Below, piece by piece: positions 49,121 to 59,372 of a DNA stretch of 64,000 nt. The stretch lies in assembly GCF_014640295.1 (NCBI RefSeq), contig NZ_BMGR01000007.1, forward strand, positions 1-64,000. Reading direction: 5' to 3'. The notes beneath the pieces were generated by a model that was not told where the DNA came from, ran no database searches, and saw only the letters and a list, made by a program, of their open reading frames with translations. The stretch is from Paenibacillus abyssi. GTDB taxonomy: Bacteria > Bacillota > Bacilli > Paenibacillales > Paenibacillaceae. How positions within the stretch are numbered: the stretch's first letter is position 1; every line of letters begins with the position of its first letter. The position numbers were made by a program, and so were the translations under genes.

Positions 49121-49206
49121 GGTGACATCAAAATCGTGATTACACCCGTAGAAGCCTGTGAGGCGTTATCTTCGGACAGGGGTTCAAATCCCCTCGCCTA
49201 CATACC
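49121..49206 (+). repeat. Diverged copy of the ssrA 3' end (older attR)
   Basis: From GGTGACATCAAAA to the CGCCT acceptor region this matches ssrA 38589-38673 with about five substitutions; the T-arm GGGGTTCAAATCCCC is intact but the CCA end is changed to TACATACCA. It looks like the displaced original tmRNA end after integration. Confidence 0.88.
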
Positions 49207-49211
49207 AAATG

Positions 49212-49252
49212 AACGAAACGACAGCTAAAAGCGGCTGTCGTTTCGTTTTTTT
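49212..49252 (+). terminator. Rho-independent terminator after the ssrA 3' copy
   Basis: AACGAAACGACAGC pairs perfectly with GCTGTCGTTTCGTT and is followed by T7. Its place just after the ssrA fragment suggests it was the original tmRNA terminator before integration. 49253-49478 holds no gene I can support. Confidence 0.88.
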
Positions 49253-49478
49253 GTATGCATGGAGCCTCGGGGAACCGCAGTACTAAAGGCTCTGTGGTTG
49301 CTCTTGCTTCGAATACATAAAACTTCGGACACTGTGCATGGGGGGTTGGCCCTCCGTCACCGTTTTGACGTCTCCCAAGCTCAACCGCAACCGGCTTCGC
49401 AAGGGTGCATGCTTCAGTCCTGTTTATATTATAAAAAAGCGGATAGCTGCCTCGATATAGGTTATCAGCCATAAAGCA

Positions 49479-52010
49479 CTATTTCATTTTAATCAGCGGG
49501 TTGTCTTTAGTATAGAAAGTGTCAATAAATTCTGTTAGTAATTCTTTTTCTATATGAGGCAATTTGAAATTTTCAAGTACCCATAAGTAAATTACTTTGT
49601 TGATAGCATGATTAAGTAAAATTCCTGTTTCTGTGCTCAGCGTATTTCTAGAAATATCAGGAACAATATTTTTGTTGAGTACGTTTATCATAAAGTTTGT
49701 AACTTTTACTTTAGAAAGTTGCGTCATAAAGTGATAAGAAAAATCTTTTACAAATATATTTCTAATATATACTTTTCGTATTCGATTGCCGTATGAGTAT
49801 ATTTCATCCTTATGAGAAAAAGGAAAATATATCGTATTATTTTTTTCGAGGAATATGTTGGTCTGTAGCTTGTACACTTTTGTTGGGTATCCAAAGGCTT
49901 GACCTAAATTTCTCAAATCAGAGTAATGTAAATTATCAGAAATAATATATGAGTCTTCTGAGACAATACCAACATTAATGGAAGAGTCCGGTATTTCTTT
50001 ATCGATGAAAATCGTAATCCATTCAAGATCATCAAAATCAGTTAGCTTACTTATTGTTTCATCTCGACTATCAAGTACATCGAATATTTTATCATAATCA
50101 TCTGTAAAACCGTTACTAATAATAGGGATATTTAAATAGCGAACAGTATGGTCATGACATAAAAGAGATAGATCAAAAGACTCTTCATCATCAATTTTTA
50201 TTAAGGAATTTCCATCGTAGTAATAGGGGACTCCAGCGTATGATAAATCATTCAAATATGAGTAGTGTAGAGACTTAGAAAGTTCTAGCTCTATGAAACC
50301 CTCCACATCAACTAAATAATTAGACAAATTTATAATAATTTTTTCTTTTCCGACTATAACATTATTTTTTAATGAATTTTCGATTGTATATATTTCATTC
50401 TCATTCGATCTTACAATTAAATTTAATTTATAGTCGTCGGTAAGGAAAAATTGCTGTAAAAAGTCCCGCACTTTAGTAATATTAAAACTAAATTCATTCA
50501 TAAAATGATCATAGTTTAAGATCACCTCAGTTCCTTCAAATGATAAATCTTCGACTTCGTTTAAACATATGAAGGGACTGTCTTTGGTCATCTCAAGGTC
50601 GTAGCGGGTAAAGTTTTGATAATGTCTTGTTTTTATAACAAGATCATCCGACAACATAAAACACGCTAGAAACCCTATTCCAAAATTCCCAATAGGCTTA
50701 TAATTAAAGTTTCTTAATGAGAAATCATCCGACTGATAATAGGAAACGCCTATATTCAGGAAATATTTTTTAAGTATTTCCATAGACATGCCTGTTCCAT
50801 TATCCTTTATAGATACTTGCTTTTTCGCTGCATCTAGTATCACTCTAATGCTTGGGTTGTACTCATCCTCTCCATATTCCCTACGTCCTGCTTCTATCTC
50901 CCCACGCACTTTGCATGCGTCAATTGCGTTTTGAATTAGTTCTCGCAATCCTAAAATTCTGTCACCGTATATTTTTTCGCCCATTAATAAATTTGAAATG
51001 GCTTTGTAATCTATAGATAACCGTAAATCAGAAAGTGTATATCCTTGGGGCTGGATATTATTCTCTACCGGAAATTGGATTAGTAATTTGTATTTGTCAT
51101 TCATTTGGGAGGTTATAGAATTAGCACTTTGAATCTCGTTATTAATCCAATCAATGTATCCCAGGATTTTCCTGTGTATTGAAGAATCTGAGCAATGACC
51201 ATAAAGCACGATGCTTTTTTGGCCAGTTCTTTCATCTGTTTTTATCTTATCTCTATTTTCAATAACAAAGTGTTGTCTCCATTCTTCAGAACTATTCCCT
51301 GTTGGCTGAATTAGTTCAAATAATTTAGGAGGTGTTCTCTGACTATCAATATCAAGAATATCTGATAGTCTTAATAAGACTGCACAGAACTGTGTATTGA
51401 AGCTATACTCTCCTTTTTCACCATGTCGTTTTAGTTTATTTTTTAACCATGAACTATCTTGTGTATGACTTTCACATATTAAAGCTACTTCTTCCGAGAA
51501 GTTAGAAGCCGGTTGAGAAGGGAGGGACAAATAGTTCATTAATTTATTCCTAACGAAATCAGCAGATCTTTTGGCATGAATCCTTCTTATGTAGTCTTGA
51601 ATGGCCTGAGCATGATCATCATTAAATTTCTTCAAAACGGCGTGATAATTAATTTCTGAAGAAAAACAATGTCCATTCTGTATGTTAATTATTTCTTCTT
51701 CGGAAACAAACATCCCAATGTCATGTAATAAAGCAGAGTATATTAGCAAAGCTATGTCTAAATCACTTATTTTTGTAACATCTGGAATTAGGTCATACAT
51801 TGACTCTATAATTCTTATTGAATGCTCGATATTATGTAATGTATATTTCTTGAATGTTTGATGGATGCCTTCACTTAGGATAGGCTCAACCTCTCTGGCC
51901 ATTGTAAGAATATTATCGGCAAACTCGCTGTTTTTCTCGATTAGATACTGTAGAAGTCTCGGTTGGTTTAGTTCTAATTTGCTCTTATAATCAGCTGCTC
52001 TTTGAGACAT
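49479..52010 (-). CDS. HD-domain/Hsp90-like ATPase fusion protein
   Basis: An 843-residue fusion. Residues 50-225 form an HD phosphohydrolase-type domain: His59, His63, the His96-Asp97 pair (ALLHDIGM) and LRLSDILDID. Residues 350-460 form a GHKL/Hsp90-type ATPase: LRELIQNAIDAC (Glu357, Asn361), DNGTGM (403-408) and GNFGIGF (441-447). The C-terminal half is unassigned. The gene stands alone beside an ssrA-anchored island, is AT-rich and resembles defence-island ATPases. Whether it cleaves nucleotides, acts as a sensor or both is not visible. Confidence 0.75.
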   Translation of the reverse strand: MSQRAADYKSKLELNQPRLLQYLIEKNSEFADNILTMAREVEPILSEGIHQTFKKYTLHNIEHSIRIIESMYDLIPDVTKISDLDIALLIYSALLHDIGMFVSEEEIINIQNGHCFSSEINYHAVLKKFNDDHAQAIQDYIRRIHAKRSADFVRNKLMNYLSLPSQPASNFSEEVALICESHTQDSSWLKNKLKRHGEKGEYSFNTQFCAVLLRLSDILDIDSQRTPPKLFELIQPTGNSSEEWRQHFVIENRDKIKTDERTGQKSIVLYGHCSDSSIHRKILGYIDWINNEIQSANSITSQMNDKYKLLIQFPVENNIQPQGYTLSDLRLSIDYKAISNLLMGEKIYGDRILGLRELIQNAIDACKVRGEIEAGRREYGEDEYNPSIRVILDAAKKQVSIKDNGTGMSMEILKKYFLNIGVSYYQSDDFSLRNFNYKPIGNFGIGFLACFMLSDDLVIKTRHYQNFTRYDLEMTKDSPFICLNEVEDLSFEGTEVILNYDHFMNEFSFNITKVRDFLQQFFLTDDYKLNLIVRSNENEIYTIENSLKNNVIVGKEKIIINLSNYLVDVEGFIELELSKSLHYSYLNDLSYAGVPYYYDGNSLIKIDDEESFDLSLLCHDHTVRYLNIPIISNGFTDDYDKIFDVLDSRDETISKLTDFDDLEWITIFIDKEIPDSSINVGIVSEDSYIISDNLHYSDLRNLGQAFGYPTKVYKLQTNIFLEKNNTIYFPFSHKDEIYSYGNRIRKVYIRNIFVKDFSYHFMTQLSKVKVTNFMINVLNKNIVPDISRNTLSTETGILLNHAINKVIYLWVLENFKLPHIEKELLTEFIDTFYTKDNPLIKMK

Positions 52011-52089
52011 GCTTTTCCACGCTCCATATCTATCTTTGTTAATCTACGGTCAATGCAAGCTATTCACTTGTGGTATTTGAAATAGGTAG

Positions 52090-52618
52090 GTAAGGTTACC
52101 TGCTAGATCGCGTATTCAAGAGCTTGTGCGACGACCTCTTGGCTTTCTTCAGCTCGACGATGCCCATGTCGCCAGAGGAGTCGGTGCCAAGCAGATCGGG
52201 ATATTTGTCGCTCTCGCCTATCGTTGCTCTGACTTGCCGACCGATCCAACGCAAGGTATCACCCTCGTCTTCCTCAAACAATACGTTAAGGCAGTTCTCC
52301 AGCCATTGCTCGAAATCATTTTCGTAGTCAATCTTGCCCATGACCACTTTCTCCAATACGCCTGAAGATAACTCATCATCGTTGTAAGACAGGCTGTAGA
52401 GTCCCGCTCCCTGTTCGTTAGTACATACTTTTTTTCTTGAATTGAATGAATGGATGCCCTGATATCCTGCCTACCGGCGTATGAGCATACAAAAAAGGTG
52501 CATCGTACCAATAATTGTACAACGTACCAGTTCGTTTGACTATGCTTTTGTAGGTCTTTGGGCGTAGTTTCGGATAAATCTTCTCTAACCGGTCAAATTC
52601 CTCTTCCAAATCGTTCAA
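52090..52618 (-). pseudogene. Remnant of a DUF91/NucS-like nuclease gene
   Basis: Reading needs two frame changes. The N-terminus MNDLEEEFDRLEKIYPKLRP is followed by a frameshift in an A-run near 52430, then KVCTNEQGAGLYSLSYNDDE and KYPDLLGTDSSGDMGIVELKKAK (PD-ExK-type core), then another shift after which EVVAQALEYA is read before the homology stops. The gene is truncated at the 3' side. It is dead. Confidence 0.65.
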
Positions 52619-52844
52619 AATTAATAAATACGATACTTCATTACTCTATAACCGGCAGAGAAGTTACTGCAGTCTTTGTATATATCGTACCATACCTGAT
52701 TTGTAACCCTGTTAGCAAAATATTATTGATCTTATCTCTGTGCCTGTCCGATCAACTTGGATAGTACAGCTCTTGTGCATATAAATAGACAATCGCATAG
52801 GCAATCTGTAGTCGAGCGGCGACCGGATGAAGTACGGTTCGTTT

Positions 52845-53145
52845 TGAAGATGGCTCAATATTCCAATTAGCCGCCGCGGGATATGGGGGTAAGAAAATAG
52901 CTCGTATTCTCAATGATCAGCAAGGAGCAAAGTGAACCAATTGGCGACCGTCAACCGTACTGTCGATTTTAGCGAATCAAGCATACTGCGGGCATCGAAT
53001 ATGGAACAAGAAATGCGAGACAACAAAGATAAAAAATCCTCAGCAGAAATGGATTATCAAGAGAAACAGTCATCCTCCGATTATCGATGAACAATTATGG
53101 TCTGCGGCACAATCAGCCTTAATGGCCCGTAAGATGAACAAATGA
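52845..53145 (+). pseudogene. Remnant of a large serine recombinase
   Basis: Fragments in different frames resemble the recombinase domain: LAAAGYGGKKIARILNDQ near 52877 and HPPIIDEQLWSAAQSALMARK near 53068. Both match the usual order of that domain, but stops and shifts interrupt them and the N-terminal catalytic part is missing. The rest of 52619-53233 shows no gene. Confidence 0.6.
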
Positions 53146-53233
53146 ATTGATGTTTTTCCATCGCAGGTATGCCCATTGTAGCGTGCCTGCTTTTTTATGC
53201 CCAAAATCCAATATACGAAGGAGATGTATGTAA

Positions 53234-54801
53234 ATGAAAGTGGTATGTTATGTTCGCGTTTCATCAGATCGGCAAGAAGAGAAGGAATTATCAATTCCCA
53301 CAAAGTTGAAGGCTATCCAACAATATTGTCAGCAAAAGCAATGGATTATCGTGCATGAATTCATCGAGAAAGGGCAGTCAGCTAAAACCGACGATAGGCC
53401 TGAATTTCAAAAGATGATTGCCATGGCGAAACGATCAAATCGTAACTTTGATGCTATCATCATTGATAAGTTTAATCGATTTTCACGTAAACGCGACGAT
53501 CATATCTTCTATAAAGCATTGCTCGGCCAAATCGGCGTGAAGGTAATCTCTGTAACGGAGCAAACGGAAGAAAATACTCCTCAAAATATGCTGCTTGAAT
53601 CAATGCTCGAAATCGTGTCGGAATACTTCAATGCGAATCTCGCGGCGGAAGTTCGCAAGGGAATGACCCAAAATGCGAAGAAGGGTTACAGCAACGGTGG
53701 TATGCCCCCGTATGGCTATCGTACTGAATATGTTGCTCTTGGCAATCAGAAGACGAAGGCTGTATGGGTTCCTAGTCCTCGCGAAGAGATAGATATCGTT
53801 CACTGGATATTCAATCAGTACGCCGTAGAGGATAAAGGCTACCACAAGATTGCATCTGAACTCAACGAACGGAAGGTGCCGACGCAAAAAGGCCACACAT
53901 GGTCAACATCGACGATAAGAGCCATTATTCATAATGAGTCATACATTGGCAGGAGAGTCTGGAACAAGCAAGAGTATCAAACGAAGGGTGTAAAGTGGCG
54001 TGATCACTCAGAATGGGTTGTAACAGAGCATGCACATCCGGCGATAATTACGCTGGATTTGTTTGAGAAATGTCAGGAGAAGACCAAGAGACGGCAGAAC
54101 GGAGGAGGCGATCCGCATCACCTTATTGGTTGAGAGGCATTATGGTATGCGATAAATGCGGTTCACGAATGATTGGCAATGTTACATCGGCGAAGACCGG
54201 TGGCCATAGATATTATGTCTGCGGAGGCTATCAGCGGAAGGGTAAGGAATTTTGTTCGTATGTGTCTTGGAGAAAGGAGAGAGCGGAAGAGATCGTATCG
54301 AATAAGTTGCGAACGACGTTGCTTCGATTATTAATGGATAACAATCTGGAGGAAGAAATTCGGATGTACCATAACGACAAGAACAAGCATGTGAGCGTCC
54401 AGCAATCCAATCTGGAAGCAGAGATCAGCTTTCTGAAGAAAAAAGTTCAAGCTATCGAGACGGACATAAAATCGGGCAAGGGAAAGCCATTCCATCAAGA
54501 GATGCTAGACGAGATGAATCAGGAGTTGCGGGTGAAGATGGCGGAGTACGAAGCACTTGCCCAAGGTAATACAACGGTCGATGTATCCGAAGAATACATT
54601 GCGTCTGTGAAGTACGACATTCGGACTTTTATCAGTCTGTTGGACGATGAGGTAGCCAATCGGCAGATGTTGCATCAACTCGCAGGGAAGTATATATCGA
54701 AGCTGTTAATCCAACGGGAAACCAAGAAAATGTATTTGACGAGACATTTTATGTATGATGACACAGTGTTATTTGAAAAAACCATTGTCATAGAGTGGTA
54801 A
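53234..54801 (+). pseudogene. Large serine recombinase, frameshifted
   Basis: The N-terminal resolvase domain is complete (YVRVSSDRQEEKELSIPTK with the catalytic Ser near residue 10; FNRFSRKRDD). The recombinase domain follows (AKKGYSNGGMPPYGYR). Near 54075-54110 the frame must shift by one base; the other frame continues SPYWLRGIMVCDKCGSRM, the zinc ribbon, and a coiled coil to 54801. AAGGAGATG precedes the ATG. As read it is split, so activity is doubtful. It may once have moved this region. Confidence 0.82.
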
Positions 54802-54859
54802 AGGCATTGTAAATAGCAGGAAATTGTCTGATTGTGTGGAAATTCATAGGGATAAAGGA

Positions 54860-54889
54860 AGTGAGATGGGAACATGTTCCCATCTCACT
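54860..54889. repeat. Perfect 30-bp palindrome
   Basis: AGTGAGATGGGAACA is followed by its exact reverse complement. It lies 58 bp after the serine recombinase and has no U-tract. The remaining stretch to 55193 (about 300 bp) has only a 12-codon frame at 55005 with a good ribosome site; no gene is supported. Confidence 0.9.
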
Positions 54890-55193
54890 GCAAGCAAATA
54901 TCAGATGGAGTTTATTATAGAGTTTGGTTGATTTATTCGATTTTATGATTCTTCTATAAGACCGAAGGAGGAATTTAGGAATAATAAGTAGAATCGGAGG
55001 TAACCATGGAATATTATACGTGTGTGATGCAGGGTCTTTTCTGATTGTTCATTTAAAAGTTTGAAATAACAGTACAGTGACGAGTAGATTGACATCGCTT
55101 ATAATGACGATAAGATCAAGTTTATGCCCCGTTATTGTGTTAAGACACCATCCACACGTATAAACATTTCAACTGGAAGGGACAAAGTTCAAT

Positions 55194-56195
55194 ATGAACG
55201 CTGATTTGTTTAAGAGGCTTTTTAAAGCCATTTTTTCTGAGGATATAGTTGCGTTAAAAAAAATAGCTGATCTCATCATTTCGAGTGAACGAGAGAAGAA
55301 CCATGGGGTTTTAGCTGATTCTCTTGAAAAGATCAAATACACTGAAAAGCCGAGAGTCAATAATGGATTCGCACAATATAGAAATGAAAAAAATAATAGC
55401 AGTGGCATGGGGGCATTACCTACGAGTAAACGCAATGACATGCCATTAGTTTCTTATGTTCCTCGTGACCAATTAAAGCATCATATGATTCTAAATGATG
55501 AAATTGAAAGCAGACTTTCATGCATTGAAAAAGAATATGCGGCAAAAGAGCGGTTGGCTAAGTACAATCTTACTCCCAAAAAAAAGGTTTTATTATATGG
55601 CGACCCTGGTTGTGGCAAGACCTTAGCAGCGGAACGTTTGGCATGGAATTTAGGATTGCCTCTACTAAAAGTTCGGTTTGATTCATTACTATCCTCATAT
55701 TTTGGAGAGTCTGCTTCAAATCTGCGAGCTGTATTTGATTACTGTAAAAACGAACCTGCAGTTCTATTACTCGATGAGTGTGATTTTATTGCGAAATCTA
55801 GAACATCTGGTCAGGATGTAGGTGAAGTTCCACGGATTGTAAATATGTTGTTAATGTTACTTGACGAATATAAATCACCAGGATTAGTGGTGGCTACCAC
55901 TAATTTGAAGGTTTCACTTGATGAGGCTTTATTTAGAAGATTTGATGATGTTATTGAGATACCGAAACCATCAATTAATGAAATAAGAAAATTATTGATA
56001 ACTACCTTTTCTGCTATGAACGTAAGTAAAGATATTGATTGGAATGCTTTGTCTAATAAACTTGAGGGGCATTCTGCTGCAAATATTGTGTCTATAGCAC
56101 AAAACGCAGCTAAAAGTTGCGTCCTTGAGGGATCCAATATAGTAAAAAAAGAACATATCATAGGAGTAATAAAGGATATTACCATGAAATATTAA
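55194..56195 (+). CDS. ietA: AAA+ ATPase of an ietAS-type system
   Basis: A 333-residue AAA+ ATPase. Walker A GDPGCGKT at 136-143, Walker B LLLDECD at 191-197, sensor 1 ATTN at 234-237 and arginine finger region FRRFDDVIE at 247-255. The N-terminal 90 residues are unassigned. It is followed after 12 bp by a subtilisin-like protease. This pairing matches ietA-ietS, described as a plasmid maintenance pair in Agrobacterium and later as an antiphage system. Symbol given by architecture, not by alignment. Confidence 0.8.
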   Translation: MNADLFKRLFKAIFSEDIVALKKIADLIISSEREKNHGVLADSLEKIKYTEKPRVNNGFAQYRNEKNNSSGMGALPTSKRNDMPLVSYVPRDQLKHHMILNDEIESRLSCIEKEYAAKERLAKYNLTPKKKVLLYGDPGCGKTLAAERLAWNLGLPLLKVRFDSLLSSYFGESASNLRAVFDYCKNEPAVLLLDECDFIAKSRTSGQDVGEVPRIVNMLLMLLDEYKSPGLVVATTNLKVSLDEALFRRFDDVIEIPKPSINEIRKLLITTFSAMNVSKDIDWNALSNKLEGHSAANIVSIAQNAAKSCVLEGSNIVKKEHIIGVIKDITMKY

Positions 56196-56207
56196 TGAGG
56201 TGGAACT

Positions 56208-58769
56208 ATGGCTGATAGCAATGGGTTTTCACATCTTCCCTTACCGTTAGTTTTAGCTGGTAAACCGAAATTCCGGGGTATGAGGACACCTGATCCAAGG
56301 ACAATGGATAATAGAAGAAATCGGGTGAACCATGGAGGATACATTAAAAGACAAGTTGCTCAGCTGTCTAAATTTTGGAAGGACAGACAAGAAGAACGAC
56401 TGAGAGAACAATTGCCAGAAATTCAAACAGGGATTCCCATTTTATTGGAGATAGATCCAAGCAGCGATGTGAGTTTTCTGAAAAATCTTGGATTCGAAGT
56501 TATATCTGAACTGGAAGATGGTTTTGTAATAGTATCTAATGGAGAATCGGAATTTGCAACTTTAATTAATAAAACAGATGAGTTTATAAATGAAGTATCG
56601 AGGAATTGCAATACCCCGGCTCGAATATACGAATTCCATGAGGAAGACACTCGTTTAAAGAAAATACTTGGGAAAAAATTATTGAGCATTTGGACAACAT
56701 TAAATGATGAGGAAAAATATGAAGTTGATGTAAGCATTAGTTGCTCTGGCAATGTGTTTTCAATTGATCAGCCACCTGAAAAACCTGATGACATTAGTGA
56801 AGAAGAGTATAAGAATAGTAGGAAGTATAAAAATTGGAAAGAAAAGTATTATGAGGCATATGATCTTTGGGATGAGTTAAAGTCAGAGAGAGAACAACAG
56901 TTTGAAAGAATTATCAGATCATATGGTGGTGAATTTACTGGGTCATACGTAGATGGTGAGCCAACCTTTCTTGAGTTTAGTGATAGTTTTTCTGTTAGAG
57001 TTAAGATAAATGGAAAATGCTTAAGGGACTTAACATACAATTTCTCACCTTTATTTGAAATGGAATATGTTGGGGAATTGTGTATAGGAAAATCCGTAGC
57101 GGATGTTGTAGAGGAAATAAATCCAAACTTAACAATTCTCCCCCCTGATGAGGATGCACCAATTGTTGCAGTTATTGATAGCGGGATTCAAGAAGGGCAC
57201 AAGTATATTAGATCAGCAATTCTTCATGAAGATTCAAGATGTTATGTCAAAGGGACAACTTCAGTTGCTGATGAAGTAGGAAATGGGGGACACGGAACAA
57301 GAGTAGCGGGAGCCATTTTGTATCCCTTTGAAATTCCTCAGTCAGGTACATATAAGTTGCCATGCTTTATTCGAAACGCACGTGTGTTAGATGAAACCAA
57401 CGGGCATTCTATTCAAATTAGTATGTTTCCTCCTCTTACTATAAAAGCTGTTGTAAAAGAATTTGCGGTGGATGCTACCAGGAAAACAAAAATTTTTAAT
57501 CATTCAGTTGCCGAAATTAGCTCTTGTGAGATTGAACACATGTCACCATGGGCTGCTGAGATAGATATGCAAAGCTACGAACAGGATGTTTTATTTATAC
57601 AAGCCGCAGGCAATGTTTTTGATACTACAATAAAGGAATTATTCAATGAGGGTAAATCATATCCGAAGTATTTATTTGATGACAGGGCAAGAATTGCAAA
57701 TCCAGCACAGAGCATGCAGGCTTTAACAGTTGGTTCAATCACGAATTTGTATTATGAAACTGAAGATTCTGTTAGCATAAGTGGGGAAAATGAACCCTCG
57801 GCATTTTCTCGATCTGGTTCAGGAATTTGGAATTCTGTGAAACCGGATGTTGTTGAATATGGTGGGACTTGGGTGAAGAATAGAGAGGGTACTGATAATC
57901 GTCTTACTACACCGGCAGATGTTTGTCCTGAATTGCTTAGGGTGTCACCTGAAGGGGCTGCATTCGCTAAAGATGCAATAGGAACATCGTTTTCAACACC
58001 TAAAGTTACATACATAGCGGCTGAAATCCAGAAATTATTCCCTGATTCTCCAGCATTATTGTATAGAGCTCTGATAGCGAATTCTGCTAGATGGCCAATT
58101 ACTATCAACGATAAATTTGTCAACGCACAAGAAATTATGAGGCATGTTGGTTATGGGCTTCCTAATGTAATTAGAGCAACAAGAAATGATGACTATCGTA
58201 TTACTTTGGTTACTGAAAACACTACATATCTATCTGAAGGCGAGGCACATATTTATAGAATACCTGTCCCTGATGAATTATATGCCATTGGTGAAGATTA
58301 TGATATCCGAATAGATATCACTTTATCGTACGTTGCAAAACCAAGAAACACAAGAAGAACAATTAGTAGATATTTATCAACTTGGCTTGACTGGAGATGC
58401 AGTAAGATCGGAGAAAGTATTGATTCATTTGCAGAGAGGATTTTTACTAAAGGTGCATCTGTAGATGATGATGGTAATTTTAAATGGGTGATTGGTGAGC
58501 AGAGCAATCATGGTCAAGCCAAGGATTTTTCACGTTCTTATAATACATTACAGAAGGATTGGGCTATTATTAAGTCTAACCAATTAACTGATAGTTTCTG
58601 CATTGCAGTTCGTGCACACAAGGGCTGGGATGCAAATGAAGCTGCAAGATATTCTTTAGTAGTTAGTTTTGAAGCCATAAACCAAGATATAAAAATATTT
58701 GAAATGATACGCAATCTTGTTGAAGTTGAAATTGATAGCTTAGAACAAGAAATTGAAGTGGAGGAATGA
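56208..58769 (+). CDS. ietS: Subtilisin-like (S8) serine protease of an ietAS-type system
   Basis: An 853-residue S8 peptidase with no signal peptide, so cytoplasmic. The triad is Asp324 (AVIDSG), His362 (GGHGTRVAGA) and Ser594 (GTSFSTPK), in the normal order and with usual neighbours. The first 320 residues are a charged, helical region that may contact the ATPase. GAGGTGG precedes the ATG. It is predicted to be held inactive until infection; that is known only by analogy. Confidence 0.82.
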   Translation: MADSNGFSHLPLPLVLAGKPKFRGMRTPDPRTMDNRRNRVNHGGYIKRQVAQLSKFWKDRQEERLREQLPEIQTGIPILLEIDPSSDVSFLKNLGFEVISELEDGFVIVSNGESEFATLINKTDEFINEVSRNCNTPARIYEFHEEDTRLKKILGKKLLSIWTTLNDEEKYEVDVSISCSGNVFSIDQPPEKPDDISEEEYKNSRKYKNWKEKYYEAYDLWDELKSEREQQFERIIRSYGGEFTGSYVDGEPTFLEFSDSFSVRVKINGKCLRDLTYNFSPLFEMEYVGELCIGKSVADVVEEINPNLTILPPDEDAPIVAVIDSGIQEGHKYIRSAILHEDSRCYVKGTTSVADEVGNGGHGTRVAGAILYPFEIPQSGTYKLPCFIRNARVLDETNGHSIQISMFPPLTIKAVVKEFAVDATRKTKIFNHSVAEISSCEIEHMSPWAAEIDMQSYEQDVLFIQAAGNVFDTTIKELFNEGKSYPKYLFDDRARIANPAQSMQALTVGSITNLYYETEDSVSISGENEPSAFSRSGSGIWNSVKPDVVEYGGTWVKNREGTDNRLTTPADVCPELLRVSPEGAAFAKDAIGTSFSTPKVTYIAAEIQKLFPDSPALLYRALIANSARWPITINDKFVNAQEIMRHVGYGLPNVIRATRNDDYRITLVTENTTYLSEGEAHIYRIPVPDELYAIGEDYDIRIDITLSYVAKPRNTRRTISRYLSTWLDWRCSKIGESIDSFAERIFTKGASVDDDGNFKWVIGEQSNHGQAKDFSRSYNTLQKDWAIIKSNQLTDSFCIAVRAHKGWDANEAARYSLVVSFEAINQDIKIFEMIRNLVEVEIDSLEQEIEVEE

Positions 58770-59081
58770 CTTCAAGAGTAATTTGGCATGGATCCCTACG
58801 GAAATGACTGCAAGCATAAAGGCTCACAATTAATGGGATACGCCGCGGCGATGTTTATGTAAGTGCGTCACCGATCGAAGTTTTTACTTCGTGGTTGGCG
58901 TTGTCAGGTTTTAAATATGTATAACAGTAATATCCGGAGGAATATGAATGCGAATTAATCTAATTAATGAGTTTTCAGAAGATCTAAAATCGGGGAAGAA
59001 GTGGAGTGCTACGATAAAAATGCAGTCGAAAAACCCCCTCAAGTGAAATAAAATTAAAGCAGTCGAGGGGACGTGTTGACA

Positions 59082-59372
59082 ATGAAACGGTACGACAAAG
59101 CATTCAAAGAAGAAGCAGTAAGATTGAGCGATGAAATTGGACCAAAGAAAGCTGCCGAGCAGTTGGGCGTAGCCTACCATACTTTGCAGGATTGGAGAAA
59201 ACGAAGAACCCTGCACGGCGAAGGAGCGCATATCGGTAGCGGACGCGCGTATGCATCTGCCGATAAGACCGTGCGTGAAATCGAACTAGAAAAAGAAATT
59301 GTTGAGTTGCGCCGCGCGAATGAAACTCTCAAGGATGCACTCGGTTTTTTCGCAAAAGACCGGAAGCGGTAA
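59082..59372 (+). CDS. IS3-family OrfA
   Basis: A 96-residue helix-turn-helix protein (KAFKEEAVRLSDEIGPKKAAEQLGVAYHT) with a C-terminal leucine zipper-like helix. ATG 59082 follows GAGGGGA. The slippery heptamer TTTTTTC at 59345-59351 lies in the right frame for -1 shifting into orfB. Confidence 0.85.
   Translation: MKRYDKAFKEEAVRLSDEIGPKKAAEQLGVAYHTLQDWRKRRTLHGEGAHIGSGRAYASADKTVREIELEKEIVELRRANETLKDALGFFAKDRKR

Noticed and set aside
55005-55043. 12-codon frame MEYYTCVMQGLF with a strong GGAGGT site
   Set aside because: Too short to support as a gene without expression data; could be a leader peptide or chance.
58836-58850. GGGATACGCCGC shared between ssrA and the stretch after ietS
   Set aside because: Only 12 bp match with no wider similarity, so it is probably chance and not another attachment site.
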